From NCBI RefSeq assembly GCF_003029735.1, contig NZ_KZ686268.1, positions 855,769 through 919,768 on the forward strand: 64,000 nucleotides of DNA, written 5' to 3'. Of this stretch, positions 1 to 10,600 are shown piece after piece. The DNA comes from Pedobacter yulinensis (GTDB lineage: Bacteria; Bacteroidota; Bacteroidia; Sphingobacteriales; Sphingobacteriaceae). The position numbers and the translations under genes were made by a program. The notes below the pieces were generated by a model, which saw only the letters and a list, made by a program, of their open reading frames with translations, was not told the origin of the DNA and did not search any database. Positions within the stretch are counted from its first letter, which is position 1. Every line of letters starts with the position of its first letter.

Positions 1-134
1 CTGATGTTGCGTTGATCGGTGGTAAATGGTGTAACAGCGATAGCAATAACAATAGGCTTACAAGGAAATAACGCTTGTTTTTTTGTAAAATTGAGCGTAG
101 TTAGAACAAACCTTCAAAAATATTATAGATTGAA

Positions 135-1024
135 TTGAAAACTTTCGGCAAAACAATTCGACTTTTCCTAGTAGATGGAAATGCAAATGGCTTAATAACC
201 GCTGAGTTAAGCAATTGGACAGGCATAGGGCTAAAGGTCCCCAGAATCAAAGTTCGTGATTACATAGACCGACCGGAATTTCAGAAACCCGGGTTTACAT
301 TTTAATTGGCAAAGGACAGAATAATGAAGACGCCTCCTATATTGGCGAGGCAGAGCTAATAGGACCTCGATTATTACAACAGATCCAAGATAAAGAATTT
401 TGGAATGAGGTCATGTTTTTCGGAAGCAAGGACCGATATCTAAATAAAGCAAGCGTTAAATACCTGGAAAATAGACTGTACGACTTGGCGGTATCTGCGG
501 CGCGGTATTCAATTGATCAAAATATACCGACAAAGCCGAAACTTTCAGATGCAGAACAAGCAGAGCTTGAGGAGTTCCTATCAAATATCAAGGTGCTGGC
601 ACCGGCCCTTGGGCATAAATTATTCGAAAACCTGGAAGAAACTGTTGAAGACACAGAGACCGAGTCGCAGGACTTTTATTGCAAAAACGGGGCAGGAGCG
701 GAGGGCGCGGGAAGGCCATCCACTGAGGGTTTTATCATGTTTAAGGGATCAAAACTTATGGTTGCAGAGCAGGGATCATTGGCAGATAGTATCCGGCTAG
801 AGCGCCAAAGAATGCTTTCTGAAGGAGTACTAGTTAAGTCTGGAGAATTTTACCAGCTAACCAAAGATTATGTATTTACTTCTTCATCCCGAGCAGCTTC
901 AGCAACGCTTGCAAGATCGGCAAGCGGACCATTAGAATGGAAAACCTTAACAGGTATACAACTTAAACATTTTGAAACGCTACCGCCCGCTCTTGGTCAA
1001 CGCAACGAAATCGAATCGAAATAG
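135..1024 (+). pseudogene. GIY-YIG nuclease family protein with C-terminal DUF4357, frameshifted
   Basis: The intact part starts at an ATG at 413, but the coding match clearly begins earlier. From a TTG at 135 the frame reads KTFGKTIRLFLVDGNANG and on to EFQKPG; one base is then missing at a GGG run (291-293), and the next frame reads VYILIGKGQNNEDASYIGEA and continues without a break into the 413 ORF. This is the usual layout of the GIY-YIG/DUF4357 family: an N-terminal segment, the VYILIG and YIGEA nuclease core, and the C-terminal DUF4357 motif around SSSRAASATLARSASG. The protein may be a nuclease, but its substrate is unknown. The change GGGG to GGG could be a true mutation or a homopolymer sequencing error. 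The start codon is uncertain because an in-frame stop lies at 126-128 and no ATG precedes the coding match. Confidence 0.75.
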
Positions 1025-1625
1025 GATCAGCTAGATGTGTTGAAAGTTGATAGTCAGCTGATTGATATAAACTATAATCGTATTGCCTTCTGGAAAGCAA
1101 AATACAATCTAATCACGCCCCTGCGATATTTCTCCTCCCAACCCGTATATTGTGCCCCACAAACTTACTATCCATTAAACCACGCTTTCCATTCCAGTGA
1201 GAAAATTTAGTATCCTGCTCCTGCTGGCCATCGGCATGATGCCGGCTATCGCCCACAGAAAGTCAATTTTGATCAATTCTTCGATAGAAATATTCCGACA
1301 AATTGACGTGGAGATTGCCCTGGCAAAGAACTGCATCATCATGCTGGCCATCAAAAAACAGGTCTTAACGAAGATATGGTGAACAAGAATGGTGCTATCA
1401 CAACTTTTTAAAAAATCGATGGTTTGTCTCAGTCCTGAAAACTAAGGGCAGCTGCTTCGGATCAGGAGGTAGATGGTCCGTATGAGCAACTGCTGAAGAT
1501 CTTGGAAGAAGGAGCGCAAAGAGCATTGCTGGTCTGCTTGCCCGGAACTCGCTCTTTTAATAAACTGATGTTTGACGAAATAACGAAAATCTTATATTTT
1601 CTATTACATTCGGAAAACGTAATCG
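1025..1625. other. 601-bp intergenic stretch with a possible gene remnant
   Basis: No complete gene is convincing here. A GTG-initiated ORF at 1197-1382 (+) begins with a good signal peptide (MRKFSILLLLAIGMMPAIA) but then runs only about 40 residues with no recognisable domain. It looks like the 5' end of a decayed exported-protein gene. A second open stretch (about 1450-1620) also has coding-like composition but no start or family match that I can name. Confidence 0.3.
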
Positions 1626-2354
1626 ATGAGAAATCCGAAGTGGCACCGGGATGAGCTAATTTTAGCGCTCGACTTATACTTTAAGACCGAGCCGGGAAAA
1701 ATGCATGCGCGAAATGCAAAGATCATCGAACTCTCGAGAATCCTGAATTTACTCCCTATTCACGGATTGAAGGATAGTTACGAGCGGTTTCGGAATCCGA
1801 ACGGGGTGGGCTTAAAACTCAGTAATTTTCTTGCCATCGACCCAACCTATACCGGGAAGGGTATGGAAGCCTTTGGGAAATTAGACAGCGAAGTATTTTA
1901 TGAATTTCAAAATGAGCGGGAAAAGTTGGAATCGCTCGCTAGAGAAATCCGCAACATAGCGAATAATCCTGATAGCAGAGCAGCCATTGCCGCCATTCCT
2001 TACTCAGTCGAGGATGAGGATTTCACTGTGCGAGAAGGCCAGATCATCTACAAGCTCCATAAATTGCACGAACGCAACCGCACCATCATTCAAAAAAAGA
2101 AGGAAAGCTACTGGAAAAAATATCACCGGTTGGATTGTGAAGTTTGCAGCTTTGATTACCACAAATTCTATGGTTCAGTTGGCAGGGGATATATCGAATG
2201 TCACCACCGAACCCCTTTACACCAAATTGCAATGGATACCCAAACTGCGCTCGCCGATCTTGCTTTGGTGTGCGCAAATTGTCACAGAATGTTGCATCGG
2301 GACACCAAAATGACCATTGAGACACTGCGTGAACGTTTGCATACAAGTCAATAA
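1626..2354 (+). CDS. HNH endonuclease, McrA-like
   Basis: A 242-residue protein. The N-terminus (KWHRDELILALDLYF) is typical of bacterial McrA-like restriction proteins, which often cut modified DNA. The C-terminal nuclease has the zinc and metal-binding pattern of the HNH fold: CEVC near residue 172, ECHHRTPL near 191, and CANCHRMLH near 217. The two CxxC pairs would hold a structural zinc and the His residues the catalytic metal. Length is normal for a stand-alone member of the family. It is a solitary gene with no methyltransferase beside it, which suits a modification-dependent nuclease rather than a classic restriction-modification pair. Family assignment is firm; the target DNA is not known. 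Confidence 0.85.
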   Translation: MRNPKWHRDELILALDLYFKTEPGKMHARNAKIIELSRILNLLPIHGLKDSYERFRNPNGVGLKLSNFLAIDPTYTGKGMEAFGKLDSEVFYEFQNEREKLESLAREIRNIANNPDSRAAIAAIPYSVEDEDFTVREGQIIYKLHKLHERNRTIIQKKKESYWKKYHRLDCEVCSFDYHKFYGSVGRGYIECHHRTPLHQIAMDTQTALADLALVCANCHRMLHRDTKMTIETLRERLHTSQ

Positions 2355-2603
2355 AGACGATAGCTGAAGTTCACGAAACCAGCTGCGTAAAGGCCCCACC
2401 GAGGCTGCTATTAGCTTCTACAAACCAGGAAGGATCGTCAAGCTGGCTTACCTGGAATTTACACGGATAGATTACACGCTGTCAACCTCACGGCGAAAAA
2501 TGACCTAATCTTCTATGCGACGTGGGTAATGAAAGAAGTTCAGCTACAAAAGGCTCCGAGTGATTTTTTTTTCATATTTTCAGTAATCACCTACAAATTG
2601 TGA

Positions 2604-3251
2604 ATGATGATTCCCGCCATTCTGCACTTTATTACAGGGCCCCGGGCAACCAAACTAAACCATGACTGTATGCAATCCTGGAATATTCTTGAGCGGGATG
2701 GATACGAAATAAAAATTTGGACGGACGCAGAAATCAATCTGTTTATTGAGCATACATACCCCATTGCACTGCCGGCAATTTTGAACGCCAGGAATCATGC
2801 AGAAGCCTCAGATATTGCCAGGTATCTGATTGTGCATCATTACGGCGGCTATTATATTGACTGGGATATCAGGCTGCATAATGTGTCCGGGTTTAAACAG
2901 TTGTGCCTGGAAGCACCAAATGGATACCTCCTGTATGATGAGGTGAGTAAATCGATCGCGTCAGAACATTTTTCGGCGGGGAAACACGAAGAGTACCTGA
3001 TCAGGTTGGTAAAAGACATTATCCGCACCTATGATGAAAAGGAGCGCAGTTTGATGGAAACACCCCAATATTCCGGGCCCTTCAGAATGCTTAGTGCGCT
3101 GAGAAGACATCCGGCCGTGCGTTTCGATGTCATCGCCCTTAAAGATGTATTCGAATATAATTATTCAGAAATCAGGCAGGCCAGGGAATATGGTAAAGCC
3201 GCCATCATGACTCATTTTTGGTCTCATTCCTGGATAGGCTTACCTGAGTGA
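2604..3251 (+). CDS. GT32-like DXD glycosyltransferase
   Basis: A 215-residue glycosyltransferase of the 'sugar-binding region containing DXD motif' family (GT32/OCH1-like). The N-terminus IPAILHFITGP matches the usual IPKIIHxIW start. The nucleotide-sugar and metal site is GGYYIDWDIRL near residue 92, where DWD is the DXD motif, preceded by the conserved ASDIARYLIVHHYGG. No membrane segment or signal peptide is seen, so it should act in the cytoplasm. Its 3' end overlaps the convergent GT2 gene by 12 bp. It is a clear paralogue of the gene at 20458-21120 on the other side of the lanthipeptide cluster: the same EASDIARY/EAADIGRY, YSGPFRM, FxYNYSEIR and HxWxHSWI blocks occur in both. The acceptor is unknown. 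Confidence 0.85.
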   Translation: MMIPAILHFITGPRATKLNHDCMQSWNILERDGYEIKIWTDAEINLFIEHTYPIALPAILNARNHAEASDIARYLIVHHYGGYYIDWDIRLHNVSGFKQLCLEAPNGYLLYDEVSKSIASEHFSAGKHEEYLIRLVKDIIRTYDEKERSLMETPQYSGPFRMLSALRRHPAVRFDVIALKDVFEYNYSEIRQAREYGKAAIMTHFWSHSWIGLPE

Positions 3252-4163
3252 TGGATCGGCCTGTTTAGCGTACCCAAAGTGAAGAAGTTGTGCCTTTTTT
3301 GCCTGCATAATTCCTGAAAACAACTCGGCATTCAATTCGCGTTTCTGTTGGTTAAGTTCAACCAACCGATCTATAAAATCGATACACTCGCTGAGCTCCT
3401 GGCTGTCCATAACCTTGTTGGTAACCAGGGAATAGAATTTTTTTGGAGCGGAGAATGAAACCGCTTCCGGAAAAATCGCCTGGAGATACAGGTATGCGAT
3501 TCTGAGAAAATTTGCGAATTGTTTCTCCCTTCTTGTTTTGGTAATCTGGCTCTCATGCTGGCGATACGTTAAGACGGGCGTTGGCAATATCCTGAACTGC
3601 AGACCGCTTAAAATACAGTCGATCCAAAGTTTATAGTCTTCAACAAAGAGCGCATGTTCATCATAACTAATGTGGTGCGCAAGAAGGCGTTGTTTTCGCC
3701 AGATTGCCGTGGGGTGGGAAATCGGATTTTCAAACAAAAACAAAATCTCAAGGATGTCATTGGTGTAATCGTAGCACTGATATCTTTTGGTTTCTGAGAA
3801 TTGTATGCCCCCAGATACGATATCTACACTGGGATTTTCTCTGAGAAAGTCAATTTGCAGCTGCAGCCTTTCAGCGTGTGATACATCATCTGCATCCATT
3901 CTGGCTATAAACTCGCCCTTTGCCATCTGCAATCCGATATTTAATGACGCCGTAATACCCAGGTTTGTCTCATTTCTCAGGTGTATAAGCCTGGAATCTT
4001 TAAAACCGGCAACAACGTAGGCAGAACTGTCAAAGGAGCCGTCATCAACCAGGATCAACTCAAAATTACCATAGGTCTGATTGAGTATGGATGCAATTGA
4101 TTCAGCGATATAGGGCATGGCGTTAAAATAAGGCATGATAACGCTTACTAGTGGACTTTGCAT
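3240..4163 (-). CDS. GT2 family glycosyltransferase, last gene of the lanthipeptide operon
   Basis: A 307-residue GT-A fold family 2 glycosyltransferase. The N-terminus VSVIMPYFNAMPYIAESIAS is canonical; the UDP-sugar binding Asp pair lies in LVDDGS (near residue 40) and the metal-binding motif in ARMDADD (near 90). No transmembrane segments are visible, so it probably works on a soluble acceptor or on a lipid carrier at the inner face. Its ATG overlaps the TolC gene stop as TAATG, a strong sign of translational coupling. That places a sugar transferase in the same operon as LanB, LanC and the exporter. Decoration of the lanthipeptide is the attractive inference; cell-surface glycan synthesis is the alternative. 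Confidence 0.85.
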   Translation of the reverse strand: MQSPLVSVIMPYFNAMPYIAESIASILNQTYGNFELILVDDGSFDSSAYVVAGFKDSRLIHLRNETNLGITASLNIGLQMAKGEFIARMDADDVSHAERLQLQIDFLRENPSVDIVSGGIQFSETKRYQCYDYTNDILEILFLFENPISHPTAIWRKQRLLAHHISYDEHALFVEDYKLWIDCILSGLQFRILPTPVLTYRQHESQITKTRREKQFANFLRIAYLYLQAIFPEAVSFSAPKKFYSLVTNKVMDSQELSECIDFIDRLVELNQQKRELNAELFSGIMQAKKAQLLHFGYAKQADPSLR

Positions 4164-5533
4164 TACAGGAAGTTTAGATTTTTTGATGCATAAAATTTTA
4201 ACAGGATAATCTTGAACAGTGCTGTTGTTCTTAAATCCTGGTTGTTAAGCAATTCGGAATTCAGTTCTCTGGCCGATTGAATAAAATCAATTACTGATAA
4301 CCTGTTGGTTTTAAATAGCCTGGTATTTAAATCGACTAACGCCTCAATTTTTCTTAGGCTGATGTTGCTTTGTTGATACGACCTGAACGCATAATATGCG
4401 TCGTTGTATGCTGACCGAATGCTTGTTCTCAACTGCTGGACGTTGGACTCGCTCTCAAGTACCTGTTGCCTGATGCCAGCTTCTGCCTGATAGATGCTTC
4501 GCTTGTTGGCATTATGGTTTAGGATGGGGAGACTGAGGTTTATAAAAACGCTTTGACTGATGTTGTTCCTGATCACCTGCTCAAAATAGTTAATGGGTCG
4601 GCCCAGCAAAAAATAATTGTCTGAATAATTCGAACCCAGCCCTAAACTGATAGAAACGGCAGGTACCCAAGCCCGTTTTGCGATACGAAGCTGTGTTTTG
4701 TTCAGGTTAATGGATGCGTAGTGCTCTTTGACACCCGGATGATCTTTCAGAAAAGCAGATTCGAGTTCGGTTAAGCGAACTTGCTGTATATAGTCGAATA
4801 GGCCGTTTGCTGTCGTGTCATTTATGTCTGTGTTGTCATAAGTAACATCGGCCTGGTGATCGGCAAGACCCTGCAATTGAATCATTGCTTCCTGGATGGC
4901 ACTCTGCTGCCGGAGCAGCGTTACACTGTCTGAACTAATTTGCTGTTGAAACCGGATTTTGTCGGGAAGCGTTCTGCGCTGATAAGCAATTAGGGTATCG
5001 GTTACCCTTACCTGTTTTGCGTAAAATTCAATAGATCTTTCGGTCATTGCTGCTTTTGCCCTTGCGCCCACCATATTCAGGTAGCTGAGTATGATGTTCG
5101 CTTTCAACGCCATCAACTGGTTTTCCAGTCTGTACCTTGCGATTTCTGTATTGCTTTTTGCAATTTGTTTCGAAAGGTTAAACGTACTGCTGCTGAGCAG
5201 CGTAATCGAACTTTGCAGTCCCAGTGTCTGAAAAATTGTTTGATTTGTGGTAAAGTTGTTGGTAGTTGGGTCAATAGATCTGCCCCATAAGCCTCCAAGG
5301 TTAGAGTTGAAAGTTAGCGTTGGGATCAGGTTGTTTACCAGGTTCTTTTCTAAGAAGACATTTTTATCTAGTTCCACACGCGATGTTCCCAGCAACAGGC
5401 TGTGCGTTTCGGCATAGTCGATGGTCTGTTTCAGCGTAAACGATTGCTGTGCCCGGACAGATAGCCCCATGACCATCATCAGGCAACCAAATAGCAACCG
5501 CCGTCCTCTAATTGACTCTTTTAAATACCTCAT
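4163..5533 (-). CDS. TolC-like outer-membrane efflux protein
   Basis: An outer-membrane factor of the TolC family, about 456 residues, that would form the exit duct for a tripartite exporter. From the ATG at 5533 a signal peptide ends at SVRAQ, followed by the family start FTLKQTIDYAETHS and two long helical repeats rich in Gln, Ser and Asn (for example LNKTQLRIAKRAWVPAVSIS and LVDLNTRLFKTNRLSVIDF). An alternative ATG at 5560 would extend the N-terminus by nine residues; the inner start is preferred because it shortens the overlap with the upstream S41 gene to 26 bp. Together with the HlyD and C39-ABC genes in the same operon it completes a type I secretion path from cytoplasm to outside. Confidence 0.85.
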   Translation of the reverse strand: MRYLKESIRGRRLLFGCLMMVMGLSVRAQQSFTLKQTIDYAETHSLLLGTSRVELDKNVFLEKNLVNNLIPTLTFNSNLGGLWGRSIDPTTNNFTTNQTIFQTLGLQSSITLLSSSTFNLSKQIAKSNTEIARYRLENQLMALKANIILSYLNMVGARAKAAMTERSIEFYAKQVRVTDTLIAYQRRTLPDKIRFQQQISSDSVTLLRQQSAIQEAMIQLQGLADHQADVTYDNTDINDTTANGLFDYIQQVRLTELESAFLKDHPGVKEHYASINLNKTQLRIAKRAWVPAVSISLGLGSNYSDNYFLLGRPINYFEQVIRNNISQSVFINLSLPILNHNANKRSIYQAEAGIRQQVLESESNVQQLRTSIRSAYNDAYYAFRSYQQSNISLRKIEALVDLNTRLFKTNRLSVIDFIQSARELNSELLNNQDLRTTALFKIILLKFYASKNLNFL

Positions 5534-7616
5534 TAAAAATTTCGTCTGTATTTGATGCACTATCCGCTACGTGGATGTCCGGATTAATGCCAGTTTGTTG
5601 GGTCTGTTTCCCGTCGGGAAACTCCACGCCAACAGCAGAAAACCGGAATAGGATTTTTTGATTTCCAATGGGCGGTATTGATGCAACGTCCCCATCCGCG
5701 CCGGCAGTTCGCCTGCCGATCAGTTTACATCTGCTGGCCCCGCTTTTGAGCATCATGGCAAGAAGTTCCGACCGGCTTTCGCTTTCTTCGGAAATCAGGA
5801 CATAAATTTCTTTTTCAAATGATTGGCCATCGGCCGCAGCGTATTGGATTTGGGTTTCAAACCGGCCCGGTACCTTTGAACAATACCTGTAGCGAACCAG
5901 GGGGCGATTATCCGCCAGAATTTTTTCAACGAACTTCAGAAACTGCCAATCCGGGTAAACGCGGCAGTCAATGACCAGATGATCAGTCTCTGCAAAGGCC
6001 CTGGCAGCCGAGTCGGCCAGCGCCTCATTCCACTGATCTGGTTTCAGGAGTAACAATCTTTGCTTAGGAAAGTAGGTGAGGGTTTTGTTCGCAGCAGCTT
6101 GTTTCTGCCTCATGAGGCTGCTGAAGATGAACTCACCATAGGTTTGAAATGTTGCCGCCGACCAGTCGAGAACCTTGGTGCGCTCTTCGCCCTCATGTCT
6201 ATACACAATTTCAAGACTTTTACCCGAAAACGGGATCACGTTGAGCCACCTGCTTTGCTGGAGATATACATTTTTCACCGCTTCATGTGGATGACCAATA
6301 TATTTTTTTAAAGCCCGGGCCAGGGAATCCAGCCGTATACCATTTACACGGACTATTACATCGTTTGTTTGGATGCCACTTAGTTTGGCAAAAGCGGGAT
6401 CAATCTCCGATACGATGATTTTGCTATCCGGGGCAATGCTATATTTTGCCGGTACAACCGTATATTTTCGGTCGTACATCGTTTCGCCAAAATTGATGAA
6501 GGAGATGGGAATAGCGGCATGACCATCTCCGATAGACGCGTTTAGTTCCATTAAACATCCGGCATAAAGCCGTTCGGAGGTTGCGAGAATCATTTTCGGA
6601 ATAAATTCCTGTAAGCGTTGCGTCCAGTTGGGAAGAAGCGACTTTTTATAAGGATAAAACTTATCAATGATATTCCAGTACCTGAATAAAAACAGTAACC
6701 TCGAACGAATTTCCGGAACCGGATTCCGGTCTGGGTTTTTTTCCTGAAAAATGGGAACGGGTCGTTCATCAGTAGGCGGGATAAAGTATGTTGATGAGTC
6801 AACCGAAACATGTGATAGGGCTTGTTGGATCCGTGCACGTTCGTTTTTGCCTTCTAAGAGCCCGCTTAAAGCCATAAGGCCGGAATCAGGTTTTTCCCAT
6901 TTGTGGCGTTGTTTGAAATCTATCTGTTTCAACAAAAAACTGATGGATTTTTCAAATGCAAGTTCGGAAGGGTTCTGGTTAAAAGCCGGCTCCAGCGCGT
7001 CCAGGAGAATTCGATCCCAGTCTTGAGCCGGATACCGATACTTGAGTTCGCCCCAGATCATCCCTAAATTGCGCAACTTGGTCGTGTTTGAGGCATTCCG
7101 CGCAAGTTCGTTCAACTTTGTTGAATAGTCTTTTAAGGCAGGCCCCTGCAAAATAACAGCTGAAAAATCTGAAAGCCTGGCATCTACTTTTCCTGCTGTA
7201 ACGATGGACAAAACGATTGAATCAACACGTTCAGGAAAATACAAGTTGCCGGAAACTGCCGATTTGTCCTGAGAAAATTGGACCGGCCAGGACGTAGCAG
7301 CAACAGGCTTACTGCCCTTGAATACCTGAGCCATGTAGATGCAGGTGTCTCCGGTTTTGATATTTCCCTGAAAGGTTACTTTGGAATGGAGTAAACCTTC
7401 AGCTTTCTGATCAAATTTGAGTGACTTCCGCAACAGTAATTTCGATTTACCGGCTGTTTTGATCTGGCTGACCGTACCCTTATACTTGTCAAAAGTGACT
7501 TTAGCAACGCCGGATTTTCTCGAAAGATGCCAGCGCTGCGCAAGCTCATTTGTTTGTGCATAACCGTGGGCTATCCCCGCTGTAATCAGTACCCATATAA
7601 AAGCAATGTACTTCAT
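5508..7616 (-). CDS. S41-like peptidase (C-terminal-processing/tricorn type), exported
   Basis: A 702-residue exported protein with a signal peptide (MKYIAFIWVLITAGIAHGYAQ). A PDZ-like segment lies near residues 395-430 (SEIDPAFAKLSGIQTNDVIV). The C-terminal S41 catalytic core contains LVIDCR, VLISEESESRSELLAMML with a Ser in the usual SxxE position, and GRRTAGADGDV, the conserved region after the nucleophile. The long N-terminal part (1-300) has no domain I recognise. It starts with ATGA overlap on LanB, so it is coupled to the lanthipeptide operon. The C39 domain of the transporter should remove the leader, so this enzyme may trim the exported product, degrade it as self-protection, or act on targets. 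Its role is inference; the fold assignment is good. Confidence 0.78.
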   Translation of the reverse strand: MKYIAFIWVLITAGIAHGYAQTNELAQRWHLSRKSGVAKVTFDKYKGTVSQIKTAGKSKLLLRKSLKFDQKAEGLLHSKVTFQGNIKTGDTCIYMAQVFKGSKPVAATSWPVQFSQDKSAVSGNLYFPERVDSIVLSIVTAGKVDARLSDFSAVILQGPALKDYSTKLNELARNASNTTKLRNLGMIWGELKYRYPAQDWDRILLDALEPAFNQNPSELAFEKSISFLLKQIDFKQRHKWEKPDSGLMALSGLLEGKNERARIQQALSHVSVDSSTYFIPPTDERPVPIFQEKNPDRNPVPEIRSRLLFLFRYWNIIDKFYPYKKSLLPNWTQRLQEFIPKMILATSERLYAGCLMELNASIGDGHAAIPISFINFGETMYDRKYTVVPAKYSIAPDSKIIVSEIDPAFAKLSGIQTNDVIVRVNGIRLDSLARALKKYIGHPHEAVKNVYLQQSRWLNVIPFSGKSLEIVYRHEGEERTKVLDWSAATFQTYGEFIFSSLMRQKQAAANKTLTYFPKQRLLLLKPDQWNEALADSAARAFAETDHLVIDCRVYPDWQFLKFVEKILADNRPLVRYRYCSKVPGRFETQIQYAAADGQSFEKEIYVLISEESESRSELLAMMLKSGASRCKLIGRRTAGADGDVASIPPIGNQKILFRFSAVGVEFPDGKQTQQTGINPDIHVADSASNTDEIFNEVFKRVN

Positions 7617-10600
7617 GCCAACACTTTTTCTTTGGCAAGGATAGATCTGAATTGGCTATCCAGTAAAAAGTATATGGTAAACTCCTCGAAACGTTGCTGT
7701 TCGAAAAATAAACGGTTGATAAACATGTGGAAGATACTCGTCAGCACCTCATAAGGATCAGACCCTTTCCCATTCAGGCTCTTAAAAATATCTATTTGGT
7801 TGGCTATAAATCTATTGGTGAGCGGGGAGCCTTCTGTCCAACTAAGATTCTTTCCCAGAAAGTCAATGTCCTGGCGGATCCCTCTATAATACTTTGTGAG
7901 CGTTTCTTTCATCCGTTTATCAGTTGCGAAACGAAATTCTCTCGCAAAATAATTGAAGCTTCTGTTGAAAAACGCTGCTTTACGTGTATTGCTGTAGGAA
8001 AGCTCTGTCAATACTTTATCGATAAAGTACAGGGCCACCTTTTGCAAAGCCGCCTTGCTGTTCCCTGATGGATGACCCAATAAATCCAAAACAAAATGGG
8101 TGTTCCAGTAAAAAGATTGTTCACACTTTTCAATGTCCGCTGCCCCATAGCGTTCAAGCTCCCTTGAATAGGTATCAATGGTGAAATTTGTAATGATGCC
8201 GTCTGATATCAGCCTGCTGATGCCGGAATGAAGTTTGTCGAGCGGAGAAGAATCGGTGCCATTGCTCAGTAATCTGACACGCAGATGTGGTTTTGGATCG
8301 CTGTACCTGATAAAAAACCAGGATGAAATACTTCCTTCCTTCAACAGCCTCTTCGTAATCTTATCCAGGTGGCCCAAAATCAGGTTCTGGTTTTTAGGCT
8401 TACAATATATTTTAGCATAGAGCCATACATCACCGGCATGAAAATCGCGCTGAACAGTGTTGTTTTCCACCTTCAGTAATGCGGGAGGAATATTGGAGAT
8501 ATGTTTGTTTCCGAAGATGGGGATCACAAACTCGTTGGCAAAGCCAAAGTTGTCGGATATATTTAGTTTTTCATTGTGCAGGAACTCCTGAACCTCTAAC
8601 ATCCCTTTTTTCCTGAGCATTTTTTCTGCGATATCCCTGCACATCCCCACGCTCATATCGAGGGTTAGGTAGTTGTCGAATTCTTTCACAATGAAAACCA
8701 TTGGATACCGATATTTTTCAGACAGTTGCAAGTACGACTCATAAAAGTCACATTTTTTTTCTGCCTGATAAGATGACAGCTCTTTCCAGTCCAGCACCCA
8801 TTTTGCCGGCGAAAGGATACAGTTGCTGTAGGTAACACGCGGCAGAAACTTCTGGTTGCGCAGATTGCCCCAGTCCCAAATAGCCATGCCGCGGCGGTTT
8901 TGATATTGCAAATCAGACAAAAAATGGTAAATATCGAGGCTTCCTTTCGAAAAATTGTGCGCCGAGGAAAGGCTTGGAACAATTCTTTTTCCCAGCTTCT
9001 TCGAAATCAAGACCAATTCATTATTTACAATCTTCACATAGAGATCATCTATGGAAATCTTGTTCTCCTGCGGGAGTTCTGACAAGGCGAGAAACTCAAT
9101 TTCCATAGCAGACAGCGTTGGTCTGGAAAGGATATTCCCGATTCTGGATTGCGGCAGATGCGCGATTTCTGCAATGACAGAACTTTGACCTTCCTCCCTC
9201 TCTTTTAAAGCAGCTTTCAGCTGCGTATTCAGCAGCTGGTCTGCATGAGCAAACCGGCCCAGAAGATTGCTGCTGGACAAGGAAAAGCTTTGCAAGGCAA
9301 ACACAGATTTGTCCGGATCTTCCTGAAGGTCTACAATGGAAAACATCAGGCTGCAGTCTTCATCGAGCGATTCGAGAATTTCTGTGTTAAAATCTTCTTC
9401 TTCAATGATGATCTGATCGGCGCCGGTGCGGATAAACTCAATATACTTTTGCAAAGCAATTTGTTCCAGCCGGCTTGGAACAGGTCCCTCGCGGTGATAA
9501 TAATCACTCAAGGCTGTTGCTGATTTATATCCTAACCCCGTTTGGTTATTAAAAAGCGTGGTCAGCTTGACCGTTTGCCCTTCATATTTTTCAGCGAAAG
9601 CCCGTTTGAAACGTTCCAATTGCGTAGTGTATAGAGAGGGTGAGCTCAAGGACTTTATTTTGCTGAACACCCGTATGATCTTGTCCAGGTTACCCTGACT
9701 AATGGTTAAACCCTCAATTTTTCGGGACATGTCCATCTGAAACAGTTTTCCTTCATCTAACGAGGTTGTTGCGTCAAGGCCCGAAAACAGCATGAAAATT
9801 CTTTTGTAATCTGCAGGTGCAGGCGTGCCTGACCTCAAGACCGTAAGTTCCTCCTCGATGGTGTTCAAGGTAGCTGCCAAAGGCGACAGGGAGGGCTCCA
9901 GCTGCGCTATACTGCCCACTGTAGCCACCAGTTTCGAGAAAAAGTCGCCGCCCGTCACATTGGGTTCAATCGAGCTGTACAGAACATTGTTTTCGATGAG
10001 ATCGTTCAGGTACGCGTCGACCGTATCACCAGTAATGTCGAAAGTAGAAAGCACATCCTGCATGATGTCAGAATAGCCTGGACCGGTTTTGGCCAACTTA
10101 AGAATATGGGTCAGGACCGGATTGATATTTACTTCCGCAAGATGGAAGGTCCTGTTTTGTCTTGAGTCATATTTATATTCTATGTATCCATAGTTCCGGC
10201 CTTTTTTATGCAGGGTAGTATTGGGATAGAATCGCAAATTTCGCCTGATGGCCCGGTTGTTCTTGAGCCGGTTTGCCAGACCACATAAGAAATCCATATC
10301 AATTCGCAGATTTCGCAGAATTTTTGCCGTTCGCATATCCAGGTTTGAATTTGCTGCAATCAGTCCCGTGGAGGTGCCGGCAAAGAGCCCGAAAGGCGTA
10401 CAGCGGGTGGAAGCCCTGATCAGATACTTCAAGATGCTTTCGTAGATTTTCCGTGTTTCCTTTTCCTTGACCGGTAGTGTTGTTTTTAACTTGGTAATTT
10501 CCGTATGCAGAACGGGCGAGGCCAGGTAAATTGCTTCCAGGAAGGTCTCATCAAGGATATCATTCAACACGATCTCATGGCTTTCTGATTTCAATCGGTC

